64,000 bases of DNA from Alviniconcha marisindica (lineage: Eukaryota; Mollusca; Gastropoda; Provannidae). The DNA lies in assembly GCA_018857735.1 (NCBI GenBank), contig JABMCL010002162.1, positions 1-64,000 on the forward strand. The letters are read 5' to 3'. Every line of letters starts with the position of its first letter. Position 1 is the first letter of the stretch. This document shows, in pieces, positions 55,965-64,000 of this stretch. The translations under genes were made by a program, and so were the position numbers. Under the pieces are notes generated by a model. It saw only the letters and a program-made list of their open reading frames with translations. It was not told the origin of the DNA and searched no databases.

Positions 55965-56478
55965 ATCTGCTCTCCCAACTAGGACTGGCAAAAGGCCCTC
56001 TCCCAACTAGGACTGGCAAAAGGCCCTCTCCCAACTAGGACTGGCAAAAAGGCCCTCTCCCAACTAGGACTGGCAAAAAGGCCCTCTCCCAACTAGGACT
56101 GGCAAAAGGCCCTCTCCCAACTAGGACTGGCAAAAGGCCATCTCCCAACTAGTACTGACAAAAGGTCCTTTCCAACTAAGCCCGGCAAAAGGCCCTCTCC
56201 CAACTAGAACTATCAAAAGGCCTTTTCCAACTACAACTGGCCAAAAGGCCCTCTCCCAACTAGAACTGGCAAAAGGCTCTCTCCCAACTAGAACTGGCAA
56301 AGGGCCCTCTCCCAACTAGCACTGGCAAAAGGCCCTCTCCCAACTAGCACTGGCAAAAGGCCCTCTCCCAACCAGGATTGGCAAAAGGCCCTCTCCCAAC
56401 CAGGACTGGCAAAAAGGCCCTCTCCCAACCAGGACTGGCAAAAAGGCCCTCTCCCAACCAGGACTGGCAAATGGCTCC
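55965..56478. repeat. 28-bp minisatellite
   Basis: About 18 units of CTCTCCCAACTAGGACTGGC followed by AAAAGGCC. Confidence 0.96.
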
Positions 56479-56479
56479 C

Positions 56480-57854
56480 TCCCAATTAAAACTGACAAAA
56501 AGGCCCCAAACGTCTAACATCATGAACGGGATCAACATTTAATACAAGAGTATAAAAAAACACAATCTGGGTGTACTTCTTTTTTATCACAAGCCTTCAG
56601 ACCAGTAATAGATGCGCTCCAGAAGAAAAAGTGTGCGATGTCGAGTTCTCACCACAAACAGACCAATAGTAAGGTGCAGTAAAGGGCACGCACCAGAAGG
56701 TGCTAGTGAAAAACCAAACCAATCCAAAGAAACCACCCTCAGAGCAATCCACACCACCTGTTTCACACCGGAAAAATATATCATGTTCTTTCATCTATAA
56801 TACTTGACGCAGGAAGCAACGGTCAAAAGCAACAGAAACTGACAAAACTGTGAACCATAAGAAACCAGTTAACCGGAAACACAACGTTCTGATTACATTA
56901 CAAAAGTGACAACAATATTAAAAAAATCAGTGGAACCAAAAGTAAACCTGGTAAATACAACTTGCATGTCAAACGAAGTAAGGAGTGTTTCAAGGCCATG
57001 CCATCACCTTCGCAGCGTCCCCGAGCAATTTCAGTAAAACATAATCGTTCACAACCCTCACTATACCTGACAGCACGCGCACCAACTATACCACTCGGAT
57101 TTACGTGGTACTCTTCCGCAAAAAAACGCAGCATGGTTTTAAAACAGACACCGTTCAAAAATCCAGCGTGTGTCTAATGAACACACTTTCAGTCCAAAAA
57201 TGGGAAGAAAAAACCAAATGAGTACGTGGATGAATTGCGCTGTGAGAAGCCTTATTATGCCCCGGCCCGCTCCTGCTGCTGGAACAGGTGGGCGGCGCCC
57301 ACAGCTCCAGGTGTCAGACCAGCAGAGCAACACCGGTCTGCGACTGGACGCCGCGCTCGGGTCATTCCCGATGTTGCCCGCGATCACTCTGGCAGAAGTA
57401 ACTCCGACCATTTCAGCCCCAGCCTTTCTCCATCAGAGACACTCGCAAATCATGTTGCGCTAAGTCTTGATGTAATGGCAGAAGCTGACCACCGATTTGC
57501 TGGTCAGTTTATGACGTAACCCAGTTGCAAGCCGTTGTTTACCACACACACGTGGAAAACGGAAGAAACTGCCATCACTGATGATAGGGCTGATGTTTTG
57601 CTTGCAAACCGCCAAGCATGTGGGTGCAGATGGCCTGCTGTTTGAACATTAAGAACCAAAATGGCCGATGGCATCTTCACCAAGTGGGCCTTCAACGACT
57701 CAGTGAAGTGAGACTAAGAGTGGCCTAATAATGATGTGAAAATGTGCCTGCAGCTGTATGAGGTACACGCATGCAAGGAGCGCTTGATGCTGCCCCGTTC
57801 AGACCCTGTGCAGTTTGACATGCACGGAGGGTTTCGCGCCAGCTCAAGGGGCTG
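56480..57854 (-). other. FBXO9: Probable FBXO9 3' UTR / downstream DNA
   Basis: Lies directly after the FBXO9 stop on the minus strand. Frames of up to 97 codons occur around 57170-57520 but show no recognisable domain. No polyadenylation signal is fixed with confidence. Confidence 0.5.
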
Positions 57855-57969
57855 TCACTCCAGCGGTGTGCTGGCGATGGCCGTGTAGCTTCGCACGCGG
57901 GAGAAGATGAGAGGTGGGTAGGTTGACTCCTTCAACTCAAAGTCCGCCACCGTCTCGTGCCCGCTTGCC
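57855..57969 (-). CDS. FBXO9: FBXO9 last coding exon
   Basis: Acceptor GTTTGACAG. It encodes [16 protein letters not shown]...RVRSYTA..., ending CTG GAG TGA. It matches the FBXO9 C-terminus (TGE..V..FE...Y.PL.F.RVRSYTA). Confidence 0.93.
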
Positions 57970-60900
57970 CTGTCAAACAAAGCATCAAAAGTCCTCTACA
58001 GGTTCCTTTTGCACAGTGCAATAAGTAACGATCCGTCAATACTAAGGCTGCACTGATTTACAGTCAGTGGTTTACCATCATGGATTTACCACTCACCATG
58101 ACTGCAAACATCCTCTGTGTGTATGTGCATGTGCAATGTGTAAATTGCTGTTATATAGCGCTATTCTCCGCTCTCAAGCAGACCCACTGTGCTCGCATGT
58201 GACTCTACATGAGTGACTAGCTTTTCATAGCGCGTTTTTGAATATCCACCGAAGTGGTGTACTTACAGCGCTGGCATGGCTGGTGCCACATGAAACTGCT
58301 GCCGTCTCGGCGCAAGGTCTGTGTACACCAAACAACCATGCACCAGTCACTTCATGCAAAGCCACATATGTAAGGTGCATGCGAGTTTAGCTGTAACCTG
58401 ACACCTGCACTTCTGGCAGAATGAGCGGGATCTTTTATGTGCTACTGCGGTAACACGCGGGCGGAACGGATACTGAAATAAGAGTCAGCAAAGAAAGTTA
58501 AACCTGGAGAAGAAAATTCTCCCATCACTCCTGCAGGGTTTCGAACCCATGACCTTTCGATCACGAGTCCAGTGCTCTAACCACTGAGCTATCCCCGCTC
58601 ACCACCATTTCATGTCCATGTGTGTGTGAAGGTGGGTGTGTGCATGCGTGCCTACATGCTGTTGCATTAGTTACGTCTGAACCCGTCTTCAAGTGTACGC
58701 CATTTGTTAGCTGCATGTCAAAACTGATGCTAATCCGTATCTCAATGTTGACGCTAAACTTTATCTCAAGGGTTCGAACCAAACAGCAGGGACGTTTCCC
58801 AGACTTACTTGTAGACGGTGCGGACAGAGTACGACACCCAGTTCAGTCGCCGGTGAAAACGGCGACCAGTCTCCGTCATCTCAAACTCCTGCAACAGAAG
58901 CAACCAGCATGACGTCAGAGGGCAACCAGCATGACGTCAGAGGGCAGGCAGCATGACGTCAGAGGGCAACCAGCATGACGTCAGAAGGCAGGCAGCAGCA
59001 AACAGAACCTGATGCCGATGAAGTCGTACCAAAGCTCCGCCACAAAGAGTATTGCAAACCCAGGCAAGAAAAAGCAAACATACACATACACGCTAAAGAT
59101 CCTGCCTTCCATGTTGGAGTACGGGGGAATTAATAAAACACAGGAACAACCCAGCATGCACTGTAAACGCATAAATACACCACATCTGCTTGAGAGTGGA
59201 GAATAAATAGCACTACGTAAAACTGATGATTCAATCAGTACATAAAAATGCAATCAGTACATAAAAGTGATCAAACAGTACATAAAAATGCCATCAGTGC
59301 ATTAAAGTGATCAATCAGTGCATTAAAGTGATCAATCAGTGCATTAAAGTGATCAATCAGTGCATTAAAGTGATCAATCAGTACATTAAAGTGATCAATC
59401 AATCAGTACATTGAAGTGATCAATCAGTACATTAAAGTGATCAATCAATCAGTGCATTAAAGAGATCAATCAGTACATTAAAGTGATCAATCAATCAGTA
59501 CATTGAAGTGATCAATCAGGATATTAAAGTGATCAATCAGTGCATTAAAGTGATCAATCAATCAGTACATTGAAGTGATCAATCAGTCACGACTGTCTGT
59601 GTAAAAACCATTTTTCACACTTGTGCAGAAAGAGCAGAGCGCTCACCATGGTGTAGATCTGATCCAGGTCGTTGGCGTTTGCTGCCTGACGCTGTCGTTT
59701 GTAATGGTGAGTAGGCTCCGCTGGGGGCTTCACTCGCTTCACCACGCACATCACCTGTCAACATGCATCACTTGTCAACACATCACCTGTCAACATGCGT
59801 CACTTGTCAACACATCACCTGTCAACACATCACTTGTCAAAACATCACCTGTCAACACGCATGACTTGACAACACGCATGACTTGTCAACACACATCACT
59901 TGCCAACACATCACCTGTCAACACATCACTTGTCAACACATCACCTGTCAACACATCACTTGTCAAAACATCACCTGTCAACACGCACGACTTGTCAACA
60001 CATCACCTGTCAAACACATCACTTGCCAACACATCACCTGTCAACACATCACCTGGCAACACATCACCTGGCAACATGTGTCACTTGTCAACACATCACC
60101 TGACAACACACATCACTTGTCAACACGTCACCTGGCAACAATCATCACTTGTCAACACATCACCTAATGCATCACTTGTCAACACATCACCTAATGCATC
60201 ACTTGTCAACCCATCATCTGTCAACAGGCATCACTTGTAGCTGTCAACACATCATCTGTCAACAGGCATCACTTGTAGCTGTCAACACACATCGCCTGTC
60301 TTATCTGGACTTCCCTGTTTACAACCTAAGAACCCCTCACCACGGCGGCTCACTGACCTTTGAGCCCGACAGCTTGTAGTAGCCCTTCATCATGCCTTGG
60401 ATGCGGCCTGCAGCGCTGCGCAGCTTGGGCACAATCACTGTGGGCTCCTCTGCGCTGCACATCACCAGTACACCACCTGCACACAGTTACACATCATCAG
60501 TACACCCACTGTACATAATTACATCAGTACACCACCTGCACAGTTACACATCATCAGTACACCAGCTGCACACAGTTACACATCACCAGTACACCCACTG
60601 TACATAATTACATCAGTACACCACCTGCACACAGTTACACATCATCAGTACACCACCTGCACACAGTTACACATCACCAGTACACCACCTGCACACAGTT
60701 ACACATCATCAGTACACCACCTGCACACAGTTACACATCATCAGTACACCACCTGCACACAGTTACACATCATCAGTACACCACCTGCACACAGTTACAC
60801 ATCACCAGTACACCACCTGCACACAGTTACACATCACCAGTACACCACCTGCACACAGTTACACATCATCAGTACACCACCTGCACACAGTTACACATCA

Positions 60901-62227
60901 TCAGTACACCACCTGCACACAGTTACACATCATCAGTACACCACCTGCACACAGTTACACATCATCAGTACACCACCTGCACATAGTTACACATCATCAG
61001 TACACCACCTGCACACAGTTACACATCATCAGTACACCACCTGCACATAATTACACATCATCAGTACACCACCTGCACATAGTTACACATCACCAGTACA
61101 CCACCTGCACACAGTTACACATCATCAGTACACCACCTGCACATAATTACACATCATCAGTACACCACCTGCACACAGTTACACATCCAGTAATACATCA
61201 TCAGTACACCACCTGCACACAGTTACACATAATCAGTACACCACCTGCACAGAACTACACATCATCAGTACACCGCCTCCACACAATTACACATCAGAAC
61301 ACCACCTGTACACAATTACACATCAAAACACCACCTGCACACAATTATACATCAAAACACCACCTGCACACAATTACACATCAAAACACCACCTGTACAC
61401 AATTGAACAGTATGCTGCCTCAGATAAATATACAATATACATCCTCAGTACACCACCTGTACATGTTGATAAATACAGAGGCTCCATATGGATACTGTCA
61501 TGACCAATGCAGTATTGCCAGGCTGAAGAAAACAGTTCACTGTGCTAAGAGTTCCACGACAGGGTTACAACAGGGGGTAGCATTGCACATGCACGCTGAC
61601 AGTTAAGCACACGTGCAGGGAAATGGCTGCGCACGCTACCGCCCACCCAGCACTGGGTGAACCTTGAGGGTTTCAAAATTCTTTCTTCTTCTTCTTCACT
61701 GCTGCAGGGTTTTTATGCGAGACACCCCAACAAACAAAAGCCTTTCACAACAACATCACAGCACCCCCCCCCCCCCCAAACTCCCTACAGAAACGCTGAC
61801 TGAGGACCCCAGCGCGGACGAAGGCCTGACCTTCAGGAAAGAAGCGCAGGTAGCGGTAGTAAGCCACCACGTGGAAGGGTCTGTAAAAGGAGTCCATGCC
61901 TTGCTCCCCTTGACGGATGTAGGTGGTGCGGCTGATGTAGCAACCTGAAACCCACAACACACCACCACGGTACAGCCGTAGCCTCGCGGTACGCCAGGCT
62001 ATACCCCACCGCACGAACTAAATGAGAATGGTAATAATAATGGGTATGTAGGGTGCCTAAACCCCACAGGCCTTAAGCGCTTACACATTCTTTAAATGTA
62101 TGTGTTCAAAATTCTATGCGTACAACACACACACGCACACACTCACATACACACACACACACACTCACACACACACACACACACACTCACATACACACTC
62201 ACACACACACACACTCACACACACACA

Positions 62228-62278
<51 letters not shown>

Positions 62279-62299
62279 ACACACACTCACACACATACA

Positions 62300-62340
<41 letters not shown>

Positions 62341-64000
62341 GTGTATCAGGACACAGGACTGAAGAAAAGATTTTCGAAAAGAGATAGGTTTTCAAGGAAG
62401 ATTTAACAGAACTGACACTGTGACAGAGGTAGAATGACGGACAGAAACTGGGAGTTGGTTCCAGACAGATGGAGCCTGGGAAGGCATTCTTGAACTTCAA
62501 GAGAAGTTAGAAAGCATTTCTGAACTCACACCCCGTGCACACTTCCTTCCTTTCACTGGACTGTACAGTGTACAGTGTACATGTACAAGGGCTCAGAAGC
62601 AAGGGCAACTACTGCATCGTAAAAAACACGGAAAACAACACAGGGAATATAAATCAATCGGCGCCTGACCGTTAAACTGCAGGTGAGGTCGCTCCAGGAA
62701 CATCTTGCGCCAGCCACCATACTTCTTGCTGCTTCCACAGTTCTTCCCCCAGATTCTGTTGCGACACACAAGCTATATACATAAATAGTCGCTTCTTTTA
62801 TTTTTCACACTTCAGACAAGCAGGAAATTTAGGTCGCCTTATACTTATGAGCAAAACCACTGCAGCTGCAAGAGCCCATTCCTATCAGCGTGTGCGGTAT
62901 TTCCGTGTGTGTCCAAACCATCGTATGGCTGCCAGCGTTTGGGATGTTTAACGTGCGCACAGATACCGAGGCATGTGATTACACGTGGTGGGGGTGGGGG
63001 GGGGGGGGAGGCTGTTGACACCGTAAGAGAGTCTGTGCTGAAAGTTGACCGTGAGAAAAATCCGTCACTGTGCTGGATAATTACATCCATGTCAGTGTTG
63101 TGCTTGGCTTATCGGTCTGATGCTCAAAGTGAGCTATCCCACTCTAAAATTGACACGTGCACTGTGTTACCACTTAACACCCCACATCTTGTTGTACCAC
63201 AAACAGCTGCATACAGAAAGGGTCACTTTATGTGTATACTTTGTTACATCCCACATCCTGTTGTACCACAAACAGCTGCATACAGAAATTATTGTCCCAA
63301 ATTTACGGTACTAACAACTGACCGACCTCAAGCAGGTGCTATTAACAACTGACCAACCTCAAGCAGGTGCTACTAACAACTGACTGACCTCAAGCAGGTG
63401 CTACTATCAACAGACCGACCTCAAGCAGGTGCTACTAACAAGTGACTGACCTTAAGCAGGAGCTACTATCAACAGACGGACCTCAAGCAGGTGCTACTAA
63501 CAAGTGACTGACCTCAAGCAGGTGCTACTAACAACTGACTGACCTCAAGCAGGTGCTACTAACAACTGACTGACCTCAAGCAGGTGCTACTATCAACAGA
63601 CCGACCTCAAGCAGGTGCTACTAACAAGTGACTGACCTCAAGCAGGTGCTACTAACAAGTGACCGACCTCAAGCAGGTGCTACTAACAAGTGACCGACCT
63701 CAAGCAGGTGCTACTAACAAGTGACTGACCTCAAGCAGGTGCTACTAACAAGTGACTGACCTTAAGCAGGTGCTACTAACAAGTGACAGACCTCAAGCAG
63801 GTGCTACTAACAAGTGACTGACCTCAAGCAGGTGCTACTAACAAGTGACTGACCTTAAGCAGGTGCTACTAACAACTGACTGACCTTAAGCAGGTGCTAC
63901 TAACAACTGACCGACCTCAAGCAGGTGCTACTAACAAGTGACTGACCTCAAGCAGGTGCTACTAACAAGTGACTGACCTCAAGCAGGCTGCCTTCCACAG
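57855..64000 (-). CDS. FBXO9: FBXO9, F-box only protein 9, C-terminal part (seven exons, 5' part outside window)
   Basis: FBXO9 is the substrate-recognition subunit of an SCF (SKP1-CUL1-F-box) ubiquitin ligase; in vertebrates it targets TTI1 and TEL2 in mTOR signalling. Exons on the minus strand, in transcript order: 64000-63978 (continues outside), 62755-62670, 61944-61831, 60476-60358, 59754-59647, 58888-58809 and 57969-57855. All phases agree. The spliced product has the FBXO9 sequence order: [67 protein letters not shown], and the C-terminal [20 protein letters not shown]. The N-terminal TPR-like region and the F-box itself lie beyond the right edge. Three junctions are flanked by arrays made from the splice site itself. 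Confidence 0.93.
58133..58600 (-). mobile_element. tRNA-headed SINE, copy 3 (minus orientation)
   Basis: Same body as 47690-48185, reversed. The tRNA-like head is at about 58540-58598 (CACTGAGCTATCCCCGC on the plus strand) and the (ATCA)n tail is missing. It lies in the last FBXO9 intron, in the same orientation as the gene. Confidence 0.85.
58809..58888 (-). CDS. FBXO9: FBXO9 penultimate coding exon
   Basis: Acceptor TTCTGTTGCAG, donor TACAA|GTAAGT. It encodes [20 protein letters not shown] and SVRTVY, in phase 0 and out phase 2. It corresponds to the FBXO9 segment with a hydrophobic W.....C...Y core. Confidence 0.9.
58900..58992. repeat. ~21-bp repeat with four TGACGTCA palindromes beside an FBXO9 acceptor
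   Basis: Four units of GCATGACGTCAGAGGGCA(A/G)C start about 12 bp outside the exon. Each contains TGACGTCA, the full cAMP-response-element palindrome. A regulatory role is only a possibility. Confidence 0.88.
59188..59590 (+). repeat. SINE tail fragment followed by ~20-bp ATCAATCAGT array
   Basis: 59188-59228 matches the 3' end of the SINE (GAGAGTGGAGAATAAATAGC). It runs into about 17 units of GATCAATCAGTACATTAAAGT. The array appears to have grown from the SINE's (ATCA)n tail. Confidence 0.82.
59647..59754 (-). CDS. FBXO9: FBXO9 coding exon (VMCVVKR...)
   Basis: Acceptor TTGACAG|GTGATGTGC, donor ACCATG|GTGAGC, phase 0 at both ends, 36 codons. VMCVVKRVK corresponds to the FBXO9 strand VFAVITK. 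The remainder ([20 protein letters not shown]) is less conserved. Confidence 0.9.
59745..60298 (-). repeat. 15-17-bp array carrying FBXO9 exon start plus acceptor
   Basis: More than 30 units. Read on the minus strand each is TTGACAG|GTGATGTG or TTGACAAGTGATGTG, that is, the 7 intronic bases of the acceptor plus the first 8 exonic bases. The unit nearest the exon is the exon start itself. Confidence 0.92.
60358..60476 (-). CDS. FBXO9: FBXO9 coding exon ([11 protein letters not shown]...)
   Basis: Acceptor TGTGCAG|GTGGTGTAC, donor TCAAAG|GTCAGT. It encodes [20 protein letters not shown] and [19 protein letters not shown], in phase 1, out phase 0. It corresponds to FBXO9 HVMMLTTPEEP...VPRLR. 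Confidence 0.92.
60458..61400 (-). repeat. 32-bp minisatellite carrying FBXO9 exon start plus acceptor
   Basis: About 29 units. On the minus strand each reads AACTGTGTGCAG|GTGGTGTACTGATGATGTGT: 12-13 bases of acceptor followed by about 19 bases equivalent to the exon start (GTGGTGTACTGGTGATGTG). Copies far from the exon lose the AGTACACC block and shorten to about 30 bp. Confidence 0.94.
61401..61830. other. FBXO9 intron, no feature recognised
   Basis: Unique-looking sequence with a poly-C run at 61765-61778. Confidence 0.6.
61831..61944 (-). CDS. FBXO9: FBXO9 coding exon ([14 protein letters not shown]...)
   Basis: Acceptor GGGTTTCAG, donor CTGAAG|GTCAGG, phase 1 at both ends, 37 full codons. 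The most conserved FBXO9 block: [26 protein letters not shown]. Confidence 0.95.
62125..62340. repeat. (CA)n microsatellite with TCACA and TACA breaks
   Basis: About 215 bp of CA repeats within an FBXO9 intron. Confidence 0.96.
62341..62669. other. FBXO9 intron, no feature recognised
   Basis: Unique-looking sequence. A short GTACAGTGTACAGTGTACAT repeat lies at 62564-62584. Confidence 0.6.
62670..62755 (-). CDS. FBXO9: FBXO9 coding exon (IWGKNC...WRKMFLERP)
   Basis: Acceptor TCGCAACAG, donor TTTAACG|GTCAGG, in phase 2, out phase 1. It encodes [20 protein letters not shown] then ERPHLQFN, matching FBXO9 VWG..C....SWREMFLERPR. Confidence 0.95.
63170..63300 (+). repeat. Two-copy ~65-bp duplication, FBXO9 intron
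   Basis: CCCACATCTTGTTGTACCAC followed by AAACAGCTGCATACAGAAA occurs twice with minor differences. Confidence 0.88.
63312..63977 (-). repeat. 31-bp minisatellite carrying FBXO9 exon end plus donor
   Basis: About 21 units. On the minus strand each reads CCTGCTTGAG|GTCAGTCACTTGTTAGTAGCA: the last 10 exon bases (encoding CL plus a split codon), the donor GTCAGT and 21 intronic bases in all. The exon itself (63978-64000) provides the founder copy. Confidence 0.93.
63978..64000 (-). CDS. FBXO9: FBXO9 coding exon, 3' end only (cut by window edge)
   Basis: Only 23 bases are inside the window. They encode LWKAACL plus two bases of the next codon and end at CTTGAG|GTCAGT. They correspond to FBXO9 LWR.ACL just before the VWG block. 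Phase 2 matches the next exon. Confidence 0.85.

Noticed and set aside
55965..56478. CRISPR-like regular repeats (also many other arrays in the window)
   Set aside because: There are no unique spacers; units are directly tandem, and the DNA is eukaryotic.
57170..57519. Plus-strand 97-codon frames in a GC-rich patch
   Set aside because: Two overlapping frames of equal length, no homology recognised, and located in the probable FBXO9 3' UTR.
58981..59253. Minus-strand 90-codon frame with a membrane-helix-like stretch ([20 protein letters not shown])
   Set aside because: It lies in an FBXO9 intron between two in-phase exons and I recognise no family; it could be chance. Transcript data would be needed to revive it.

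Overview
This is animal nuclear DNA with intron-split genes, very dense minisatellites and microsatellites, and mollusc-like interspersed repeats. These include a tRNA-headed SINE, LINE tails of the 'GACTGGGCGTAAAACACC' type and TTAA-flanked piggyBac-like elements. The best guess is a lophotrochozoan, probably a gastropod; that is an inference from repeat style and gene similarity, not a species identification.

The window holds two real protein genes, arranged convergently. On the + strand, 9165-29504 is a complete coding region in 11 coding exons for an organic anion transporting polypeptide (SLCO/OATP family, closest to SLCO4A1). The exons join in phase into 790 codons with no internal stop, carrying the OATP signature near TM6 and the Kazal-like cysteine-rich loop. 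On the - strand, the 3' part of FBXO9 (an SCF F-box subunit) runs from the right edge (64000) to its stop at 57855 in seven exons. The F-box itself lies outside the window. The 28 kb between the two stops holds no gene I can support. It is a succession of tandem arrays, a SINE, a LINE tail, a small TTAA-flanked element and unassigned 3' UTR or intergenic DNA.

Layout: 1-1250 is homopolymer-inflated, probably bad sequence. 1251-9150 is repeat-rich upstream DNA with a LINE end fragment. 9152-29504 is the transporter gene, whose introns are mostly tandem repeat. 29505-57854 is convergent intergenic/3' UTR DNA. 57855-64000 is the FBXO9 3' half.

The most unusual feature is that many tandem arrays are anchored exactly on splice junctions. 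Their units contain the last or first coding bases of an exon together with its donor or acceptor, so each array multiplies decoy splice sites. This is clear at the donors of transporter exons 2 and 3, the acceptor of exon 4, and three FBXO9 junctions. It is likely at the exon 5 donor and at the exon 7 and exon 10 acceptors. Three of the transporter arrays share a 41-bp period. A piggyBac-like element sits in one array unit, and neighbouring units preserve the empty TTAA target site.
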